Positions 1 through 5,106 of a stretch of 6,683 bases of DNA are shown in pieces. Position 1 is the stretch's first letter. Every line of letters begins with the position of its first letter. A program made the position numbers and the translations under genes. This DNA comes from an uncultured Fibrobacterota bacterium (lineage in GTDB: Bacteria > Fibrobacterota > Chitinivibrionia > Chitinivibrionales > Chitinispirillaceae), in assembly GCA_903888815.1 (NCBI GenBank), contig CAISVC010000234.1:1-6683 (forward strand), in the 5' to 3' direction. The notes under the pieces are model-generated. The model was not told where the DNA came from and did no database searches. It saw only the letters and a program-made list of their open reading frames with translations.

Positions 1-568
1 CACCATGATCCTCAAGAGCGATGGTACGCTCTGGGCGACCGGGCGCAATTTCAATGGCCAACTCGGCACCAACGATACGATCGATAAAAACCACCCGGTC
101 CAGGTCGCGGCGATAAGCGGGGTTTCTGCGGTCTCGGCCGGAACTTACCACTCCATGATCCTCAAGAGCGATGGTTCGCTCTACGCGACAGGGCTCAATG
201 CCAATGGCCAGCTCGGCACCAACGATACGACCAAGAAAAAAATCCCGACCCTGGTCACGGCGATAAGCGGGGTTTCTGCGGTCTCGGCCGGAGCTCTTCA
301 CACCATGGTCCTCAAGAGCGATGGTACGCTTTATGCAACCGGGTTCAATTTCTATGGCCAGCTCGGCACCAACGATACGATCAGCAGAAGAACCCCGGCC
401 CTGGTTCCGGGGATGAGCAGGGTTTCTGCAGTCTCGGCAGGTGGTTTCCACACCATGGTACTCAGGAACGATGGTACGCTCTGGGCTGCCGGAGATAATT
501 CGTTTGGCCAGTTCGGCATCAGCACTGGCAGTACGACCAATGCGACCCCTATCAAGGTCTGGCCGTAG
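1..568 (+). CDS. RCC1-repeat (beta-propeller) protein, C-terminal part, 5' end cut by window
   Basis: The reading frame is open from the left edge (first full codon at 2) to a TAG at 566-568, so the start lies outside the window. The visible protein is four successive ~50-residue units. Each follows the RCC1 pattern: His-[ST]-Met-[IV]-Leu-x-x-[DN]-Asp-Gly-[ST]-Leu-[WY]-Ala-[TA]-Gly, then Asn and Gly-Gln-[LF]-Gly, then a loop and a hydrophobic strand ending Val-Ser-Ala-Val-Ser-Ala-Gly. Units begin with Met codons at 5, 155, 305 and 455. The last is shortened and ends in Trp-Pro. RCC1 repeats usually form a seven-bladed beta-propeller, so further units are expected upstream. Bacterial proteins of this type are often secreted or surface-exposed, with roles in binding rather than catalysis. 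The signal peptide, if any, is out of view and no specific function can be given. A large multidomain protein with a C-terminal RCC1 module is equally possible. Confidence 0.88.
   Translation, partial: TMILKSDGTLWATGRNFNGQLGTNDTIDKNHPVQVAAISGVSAVSAGTYHSMILKSDGSLYATGLNANGQLGTNDTTKKKIPTLVTAISGVSAVSAGALHTMVLKSDGTLYATGFNFYGQLGTNDTISRRTPALVPGMSRVSAVSAGGFHTMVLRNDGTLWAAGDNSFGQFGISTGSTTNATPIKVWP
5..568 (+). repeat. Tandem 150-bp repeat encoding RCC1 units
   Basis: Four in-register units start at 5, 155, 305 and 455. The period is exactly 150 bp with no indels between the first three units, and the fourth is incomplete (114 bp). Identity is high at nucleotide level: 108-142 is identical to 258-292 (35 nt), and 204-230 is identical to 354-380 (27 nt). 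Variation is concentrated just after the Asn-Asp-Thr codons (about 80-100, 230-250, 380-400). The fourth unit is the most diverged, as is common for terminal repeats. Confidence 0.93.
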
Positions 569-787
569 CAGTAGAGGACGCTGGCGGAAAAGGGTCTCCT
601 CTAGCGCCCGTCCAAGGCGGTTATCCGGATCTGTTTCCCGAAAGAAAAGCAACTCCTGATTGTTATGCGTAATATTCCGGCTCATCTTTCCGGCCATCGG
701 TTTTCGTGCTCAGCCATTTTTTTAATATAGCCGGCGATTGCCCGGTGGATCATTTGTTTGTAAAGATTGTCGGTCTCCGTAAATTAT

Positions 788-883
788 TTTTGATTATCCT
801 GACCTCATCCCCAACCCCCTAAAGGCCTTCTTTGGATAGATGATTCTATGCAAAGAACGGCTTCTCCTCCCAGAGAAGGGGTT
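788..883 (+). repeat. REP-like palindromic intergenic element, longer copy
   Basis: The element opens with TGATTATCCTGACCTCATCC (791-810) and a C-rich stretch. It then contains a hairpin whose arms 822-839 and 846-863 pair at 15 of 18 positions around a 6-nt loop. A small stem (861-866 with 873-878) and an outer stem (813-818 with 878-883) complete the palindrome. The start 'CCTCATCCCC' with an end resembling 'AGAGAAGGGG' is the look of a family of short dispersed intergenic repeats seen in many environmental bacterial genomes. It has no coding capacity and may act as a transcript-end structure. Confidence 0.6.
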
Positions 884-1084
884 ATTATTCATAAAATGGT
901 ATGACTTTTGGCTTTCGCACTATGCTGAACGAAATGTGCCCGGCAGGCGAATACCTCCGGTCACTTTTCGTCCGCAGCCACAACGGTCATAAAATCCTCA
1001 ATAAACATCTCTTTTTATTAAAATTGATATTATATTTATTGAAAAGAGAAAAATCCTGCCGAAGGGGTCGTTTCATCCGATAAA

Positions 1085-1091
1085 AAAGGGG
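1085..1091 (+). promoter_or_regulatory. Ribosome-binding site of the lipoprotein-like gene
   Basis: An A-rich AAAGGGG stands 6 nt before the ATG at 1098. This supports that start, which also places a hydrophobic signal sequence exactly at the N-terminus. Confidence 0.7.
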
Positions 1092-1097
1092 TTTTCT

Positions 1098-1898
1098 ATG
1101 AAAACCAGAATTCTGCTTTACGGCATCGCTGCAACCGCGCTCATTGCTTTCGTGTTCCTGTTCTGCGAATCGCCTCAGGACCCGAGGAAGGATCCGGAGA
1201 ACGCAAAGATTTTATCTGTTTTAAATTTTCAGGATACGGTCGACGTTGGTGTTACGTGTCGCTGCACGGTCAGCCTTCAGCTTCCGGAATTAATTGATAG
1301 TATTATAATAAAAAAGAAATCAACTACGGGATATTATACCCGCTGCAAAATTACAGCAAATGATCTGCTGGTTCCTTCCTTCTATGGGTTCACATTCACG
1401 GATCTACGCAGAGACACGATGCTGTTTATCATCCGGAAACAAAATGGTGAAAAGGACACGCTGTTTAAACCGGTTCTTGCACACACTCTGCATCTCACAT
1501 TGCAGAAAATTTGTGTTCTGAACACCTGTTCACCCTTTTCGTGGTTCGATACCCTATTTGCAGACACCTGTGCCTATAATCTTGATACTATAGTTGATAC
1601 AACCGAGAAAGCGTCGTGGCTCCAATGGCCTGGCGACACTATCAAGGGCAAAATATACAGGCTGGTAAAAAACTATATCCCTATATTGATTAATCCTGGT
1701 CCGCCGCCACTTTACATATATTTGTGGTGGCGCAGGTGGACCATCGACTATAATGACCCTCCTCCCCCGGCCCCCATACGTTTGCATCTCTGTTCTCAGC
1801 AGGGAACCGATACCTTGCGATGGACAGTAGTAAGCAACAGCGGCAAAGATACTGTTACACAGTCGCTCATTCTCAAACGCTCGACTACGTGTCCGTAA
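1098..1898 (+). CDS. Predicted lipoprotein or exported protein of unknown function (266 aa)
   Basis: I do not recognise this family. The N-terminus has Lys2 and Arg4, then a hydrophobic stretch (residues 5-22), then Cys23 followed by Glu-Ser and a Pro/Asp/Asn-rich linker (26-36), as in bacterial lipoproteins. The residues before Cys23 are Phe-Leu-Phe, a poor match to the usual lipobox, which prefers a small residue at -1. Lipid attachment is therefore likely but not certain. The remaining body has eight cysteines (54, 56, 83, 139, 144, 158, 232, 265), an even number compatible with disulfides outside the cytoplasm. It also has many Asp-Thr pairs in strand-like segments, a Trp/Arg patch at 210-214, and proline runs at 201-204 and 221-226. 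No catalytic motif is visible. The end (about 228-262) could be beta-strands of an Ig-like fold, which is inference. The gene stands alone: no partner on its strand and REP-like repeats on both sides. Its composition looks more AT-rich than the nucleotide-synthesis genes. Confidence 0.72.
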   Translation: MKTRILLYGIAATALIAFVFLFCESPQDPRKDPENAKILSVLNFQDTVDVGVTCRCTVSLQLPELIDSIIIKKKSTTGYYTRCKITANDLLVPSFYGFTFTDLRRDTMLFIIRKQNGEKDTLFKPVLAHTLHLTLQKICVLNTCSPFSWFDTLFADTCAYNLDTIVDTTEKASWLQWPGDTIKGKIYRLVKNYIPILINPGPPPLYIYLWWRRWTIDYNDPPPPAPIRLHLCSQQGTDTLRWTVVSNSGKDTVTQSLILKRSTTCP

Positions 1899-1906
1899 AA
1901 ACGATT

Positions 1907-1942
1907 CTTTGATTATCTGACCTCATCCCCCGCCCCTTCTCT
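1907..1942 (+). repeat. REP-like element, short copy between converging genes
   Basis: The stretch 1910-1930 matches 791-812 except for one single-base indel (TGATTATC, then TGACCTCATCCCC), in the same orientation, and continues with a C-rich CGCCCCTTCTCTT. It occupies most of the 46-bp gap between the lipoprotein-like gene and purF and abuts the purF stop codon (1945-1947). The pairing half seen in the longer copy is absent or merges into purF. I see no strong intrinsic terminator here for either gene. Confidence 0.6.
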
Positions 1943-1944
1943 TA

Positions 1945-3330
1945 TCAGGTTGAAGGCTCTGCAAAATAACTGCCGTTAAAACACGCGGTGCAGAAGTTGC
2001 CGCGTTCCTCGGGTTTGAGCACCGAGAGCATGGTGTCGATCGAAAGATACCCCAGCGAGTCGACGCCGAAATCCTTTCTGATCTCTTCCACGCTTTTTAC
2101 CGAAGCGATAAGCTCCTCCTTGGTAGGCATGTCGATTCCGTAAAAACAGGGGCAGATAATGGGAGGCGAGGAGATGCGAAGATGTATGGAAGCCGGCTCC
2201 GCGGTCCTCATGAGATTCACGAGCTTTTTCATGGTTGTGCCGCGCACGATGGAATCGTCCACTAAAACGATGTTCTTGCCCTTGATGACGCCTTTCACCG
2301 GATTAAACTTTATGCGCACGTTCAGGTCCCTGCCTGACTGCACCGGATGAATGAAGGTCCGTCCCACATAGTGGTTTCTGATGAGCCCTATATCAAACTT
2401 GACACCTGACTCTTCGGCGTAGCCGAGCGCGGCAGTGGTCGCTGAATCGGGTATGCCGATCACCGCATCAGCGCCCGGGCATGGGTGTTCAACGGCAAGC
2501 TGGCGTCCGAACTTGCGCCGGATTTTATCGACATTGTTGCCGAACACGAAACTGTCGGGGCGGGAGAAGTAAATATATTCGAAAATGCAATGAGCATGAT
2601 TTTTAATCCGTTCGAACAGCGGCACGGTGTAACTCGTGATGCCTTTTTCGTCAATTTTTATCATTTCTCCGGGCTCGATTTCGCGGACTATCTGGGCACC
2701 CACAAGATCAAAGGCGCAGGTCTCCGAAGAAAGCAGCCACGAATCGCCCAGCTTCCCCAAGATAAGCGGCCGCACGCCGCGGGGATCGCGAACGCCGTAG
2801 AGCGCTGCCGGGGTGAGGAACAACATGGAGTAGGCCCCCTGAACCTGCGAAAGCGAATCGAGAATCATCTTTTCGATCGTGCTCCGGTGCGAGCGCGCCA
2901 GGAGATGCATGATCACCTCGGTATCGGTCGTGGACATGAAGATGGAGCCGTCTTTCTCCATCTGCCGCCGCAAGTTTAAAGCATTAGTCAGATTACCGTT
3001 GTGGGCGCTCGCGATCTGCCCGGCCTTAAAGTTGATGAGGATCGGCTGGGCATTGACAATCGTCGAGGAACCCGTGGTGGAATAACGGTTGTGCCCGACA
3101 GCGTGGATACCCTTGAGTTTTGCCAGAACCTCTCCGCTGCTGAAAACCTGACTCACGAGTCCCATTGCCTTGTGCATGGTAATCGCGCGGGTGTCCGATA
3201 CCGCAATACCGCTCGATTCCTGGCCGCGGTGCTGTAAAGCATAAAGACAGAGGTAGGTTATTTCAGCGGCATTGGGATGGTTATAAATGCCAAAAACAGC
3301 ACATTGCTCGTGGAGGTTTGATTGAATCAT
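1945..3330 (-). CDS. purF: Amidophosphoribosyltransferase (glutamine PRPP amidotransferase)
   Basis: Catalyses the first committed step of de novo purine synthesis in the cytoplasm: PRPP plus glutamine gives 5-phosphoribosylamine, glutamate and pyrophosphate. The protein is 461 aa, normal for the family. The N-terminal Ntn-type glutaminase domain has Cys10, the nucleophile exposed after removal of a short propeptide. It also shows the GHNRYST segment (79-85), the HNGNL segment (110-114) and Asp136. The C-terminal phosphoribosyltransferase domain carries the PRPP loop VLVDDSIVRGTT (355-366). Cys248, Cys393 (or Cys395), Cys447 and Cys450 match the four iron-sulfur ligands of the Bacillus-type enzyme, so this is the propeptide-bearing 4Fe-4S class rather than the cluster-free E. 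coli type. The ATG at 3328-3330 follows an AAGGA with 6-nt spacing. It is the third gene on this strand after carB and pyrG and converges on the lipoprotein-like gene. Confidence 0.97.
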   Translation of the reverse strand: MIQSNLHEQCAVFGIYNHPNAAEITYLCLYALQHRGQESSGIAVSDTRAITMHKAMGLVSQVFSSGEVLAKLKGIHAVGHNRYSTTGSSTIVNAQPILINFKAGQIASAHNGNLTNALNLRRQMEKDGSIFMSTTDTEVIMHLLARSHRSTIEKMILDSLSQVQGAYSMLFLTPAALYGVRDPRGVRPLILGKLGDSWLLSSETCAFDLVGAQIVREIEPGEMIKIDEKGITSYTVPLFERIKNHAHCIFEYIYFSRPDSFVFGNNVDKIRRKFGRQLAVEHPCPGADAVIGIPDSATTAALGYAEESGVKFDIGLIRNHYVGRTFIHPVQSGRDLNVRIKFNPVKGVIKGKNIVLVDDSIVRGTTMKKLVNLMRTAEPASIHLRISSPPIICPCFYGIDMPTKEELIASVKSVEEIRKDFGVDSLGYLSIDTMLSVLKPEERGNFCTACFNGSYFAEPST

Positions 3331-3336
3331 GAATAT

Positions 3337-3341
3337 TCCTT
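3337..3341 (-). promoter_or_regulatory. Ribosome-binding site of purF
   Basis: On the minus strand AAGGA stands 6 nt before the ATG of purF. This start leaves a 9-residue propeptide before the catalytic cysteine, consistent with the family. Confidence 0.7.
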
Positions 3342-3363
3342 GGTTGCCTTTACCGTGCCGTGT

Positions 3364-3396
3364 TTTATAAAAATACTCCTAATTGATAAAAATACT
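3364..3396 (-). promoter_or_regulatory. Possible purF promoter with two direct repeats
   Basis: In the 106-bp gap upstream of purF, the minus strand carries AGTATTTTTAT twice (plus-strand 3367-3377 and 3386-3396), 19 bp apart. A TATAAA (3364-3369) is a reasonable -10 box. The -35 is poor (TTTATC at 3385-3390, spacing 15). The repeats could be an operator or simply AT-rich promoter DNA. Evidence is weak. Confidence 0.25.
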
Positions 3397-3432
3397 TCTA
3401 AAGGTCATCGGTGCGCATCGAACTCAAAGTGA

Positions 3433-3482
3433 TTGTTTATTTTTCCTCTGTACCCTTATGTCGGTGTGCCTCTGTGCCTTCT
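3433..3482 (-). repeat. Dispersed 'GGCACAGAGGCAC'-type repeat covering the pyrG 3' end
   Basis: On the minus strand the sequence reads GAAGGCACAGAGGCACACCG, then ACATAAGGGTACAGAGG and an A-rich end containing the pyrG stop. GGCACAGAGG and GGTACAGAGG are near-copies of one another. This resembles a short repeat (CACAGAGG units) common between genes in many environmental genomes. It is translated here as the last residues of PyrG. Confidence 0.5.
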
Positions 3483-5080
3483 TTCGTATTCTTCAAGCTT
3501 GCGGCCACGAATTCCCTGAACAGCGGGTGCGGATCAATAGGCCGCGACTTGAATTCCGGATGAAACTGCACACCGATAAACCACGGATGGTTGCGCAGCT
3601 CCACGATCTCGACCAGCATGCCGTTCGGTGAAATGCCGGAAAGTACCATGCCTGCGTCCTCATACCGTTCCCGGTAATCGTTGTTGAACTCGTAGCGATG
3701 GCGGTGGCGTTCGCTGATCTGCTCTTTGCCGTATACTTTACGGACAAGCGATCCCTTGCGCAGGTCGGCCGGGAAAGCGCCGAGCCGCATGGTACCGCCG
3801 AGGTTCATGACCCGCTTCTGCTCCTCCATGAGGTGGATGACCGGGTGTTTGGTTGAGCTGTTGTTCTCGGTCGTATCCGCCCCTTCAAGGCCGAGCACGT
3901 TGCGGCCAAACTCGATAACGGCCATGTGCATGCCGTAGCAAATGCCGAAATACGGGATATTGTTTTCACGCGCGTGCTTAACGGCCAGTATTTTCCCCTC
4001 CACTCCCCTGACCCCGAAACCGCCCGGCACCAGGATACCGCCCACGCCGGCAAGCACCTGTTTTGCACCCTTCTGCTCGATTTCCTCGGCCGCGACGCTC
4101 CTTATTTTAACACGCGCGCTGTTTGCCGCTCCGGCATGCTGGAGCGCCTCGTGGATCGATTTATAGGCATCAAGGAGCTCGCTGTACTTGCCGACAATGG
4201 CGATCTCTACTTCCTTCTCTGCGCCTACCACATGGTCCACGTATTCACGCCACGGACGCAGGTTCCGCCGACCGCCCCGCAGTCCCAGCGCATCCATAAT
4301 AACCGTGTCAATGTCCTGAGCCGCAAATTCGAGCGGCACTTCATAAATGGTGTTCGCAACGTCCATGGCCTCGACCACCGCCTCCTCGTCGACGTTGCAG
4401 AAGAGCGAAATCTTGCTCCGCACATCCTTATCAAGGTGTACTTCGGTCCTGCATACAAGCATGTCAGGGATAATCCCGATTTCGCGCAGCCGGCCGACCG
4501 AGTGCTGCGTCGGCTTGGTCTTTACCTCGCCCGCCTTGTGCAGAAACGGCACGAGTGTCACGTGGATGAAAAAGCAATTGTTGCGCCCCTCCTGAAGACG
4601 GAAAAGCCGCAAGGCCTCGAGAAACGGCAGGCTTTCGATATCGCCGACCGTGCCGCCGATTTCGCAGATGACCACGTCGATCCCGGGCGCCACCACTGAC
4701 CGGATTGAGTCGCATATTTCGGCCGTTACATGGGGTACTACCTGTACCGTACCACCGAGGTAATCGCCCCTCCGTTCCTTTTTGATGATCGCGTCGTAGA
4801 TCCGGCCGGAAGTATAGTTGCAGTTGCGGTTGGTTATTGCGCCGGTAAACCGCTCGTAATGCCCGAGATCGAGGTCAGTCTCGGCACCGTCGTCGGTCAC
4901 GTATACCTCGCCGTGCTGATATGGGTTCATGGTGCCAGGGTCGACATTGAGATAGGGGTCGAATTTCTGGTGAATGACACTCAAGCCCCGTGATTTAAGC
5001 AGAAGCCCGATGGACGCTGCCGTGATTCCCTTGCCGAGGGACGAAACAACTCCGCCGGTGATGAAGATGAATTTTACCAT
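3437..5080 (-). CDS. pyrG: CTP synthase
   Basis: Makes CTP from UTP with ATP and glutamine, the last step of pyrimidine nucleotide synthesis, in the cytoplasm as a tetramer. With the ATG at 5078-5080 the protein is 547 aa, the usual size. The N-terminal synthase domain has the P-loop GGVVSSLGKG (9-18), Asp70 and Glu140 as expected metal ligands, and the CEIGGTVGDIES signature (139-150). The C-terminal class I glutaminase domain (about 292-530) has the oxyanion segment PGGFG (352-356), nucleophile Cys381 in GICYGMH, and His507/Glu509 in HPEF. Most relatives have GICLGMQ, so Tyr382 and His385 are departures. A GTG 12 bases further upstream (5090-5092) is in frame but overlaps the ribosome-binding site, so the ATG is preferred. 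The last ~14 residues (EGTEAHRHKGTEEK) look repeat-derived rather than part of the fold. It lies 26 bp after carB and is likely co-transcribed. Confidence 0.97.
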   Translation of the reverse strand: MVKFIFITGGVVSSLGKGITAASIGLLLKSRGLSVIHQKFDPYLNVDPGTMNPYQHGEVYVTDDGAETDLDLGHYERFTGAITNRNCNYTSGRIYDAIIKKERRGDYLGGTVQVVPHVTAEICDSIRSVVAPGIDVVICEIGGTVGDIESLPFLEALRLFRLQEGRNNCFFIHVTLVPFLHKAGEVKTKPTQHSVGRLREIGIIPDMLVCRTEVHLDKDVRSKISLFCNVDEEAVVEAMDVANTIYEVPLEFAAQDIDTVIMDALGLRGGRRNLRPWREYVDHVVGAEKEVEIAIVGKYSELLDAYKSIHEALQHAGAANSARVKIRSVAAEEIEQKGAKQVLAGVGGILVPGGFGVRGVEGKILAVKHARENNIPYFGICYGMHMAVIEFGRNVLGLEGADTTENNSSTKHPVIHLMEEQKRVMNLGGTMRLGAFPADLRKGSLVRKVYGKEQISERHRHRYEFNNDYRERYEDAGMVLSGISPNGMLVEIVELRNHPWFIGVQFHPEFKSRPIDPHPLFREFVAASLKNTKEGTEAHRHKGTEEK

Positions 5081-5090
5081 AATAATTAGC

Positions 5091-5097
5091 ACTCCTC
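5091..5097 (-). promoter_or_regulatory. Ribosome-binding site that decides the pyrG start
   Basis: The minus strand reads GAGGAGT here. AGGAG ends 11 nt before the ATG at 5078-5080, a rather long but workable spacing, whereas it overlaps the in-frame GTG at 5090-5092. This makes the shorter protein beginning Met-Val-Lys-Phe the likely product. Confidence 0.65.
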
Positions 5098-5106
5098 TAT
5101 GGAAAG

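Larger units (their letters stand above)
569..1097. other. 529-bp intergenic region, no convincing gene
   Basis: No reading frame here has a credible start with ribosome-binding site or a recognisable product. The region holds a weak inverted repeat just after the RCC1 stop (572-578 with 597-603), a T-run at 716-722 without a clear GC-rich hairpin before it, a palindromic REP-like element (about 788-883), and an AT-rich leader (about 990-1090) in front of the lipoprotein-like gene. I saw no tRNA or known riboswitch. Confidence 0.7.

Noticed and set aside
5..568. Regular repeats that could suggest a CRISPR array or satellite
   Set aside because: The 150-bp units are translated in one frame as RCC1 motifs; there are no short repeats with unique spacers.
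716..722. T-run as an intrinsic terminator of the RCC1 gene
   Set aside because: No stable GC-rich hairpin precedes it immediately, and it lies about 150 bp after the stop codon.
901..1083. A 60-codon open frame on the plus strand in the intergenic region
   Set aside because: There is no ribosome-binding site before its ATG and no recognisable composition or domain. It overlaps the AT-rich leader of the next gene and is probably chance.
2485..2979. A 164-codon open frame antisense to purF
   Set aside because: It is fully contained in purF, whose reading frame matches a known enzyme throughout. It has no start signal or family resemblance.
3926..4699. A 257-codon open frame antisense to pyrG
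   Set aside because: It lies wholly inside the clearly coding pyrG on the opposite strand, and its translation has no domain-like features. Long antisense frames are expected in GC-biased coding DNA.
5081..5092. GTG at 5090-5092 as the pyrG start, adding four residues
   Set aside because: The ribosome-binding site overlaps this codon, and the protein family starts at the Met-Val-Lys-Phe position.
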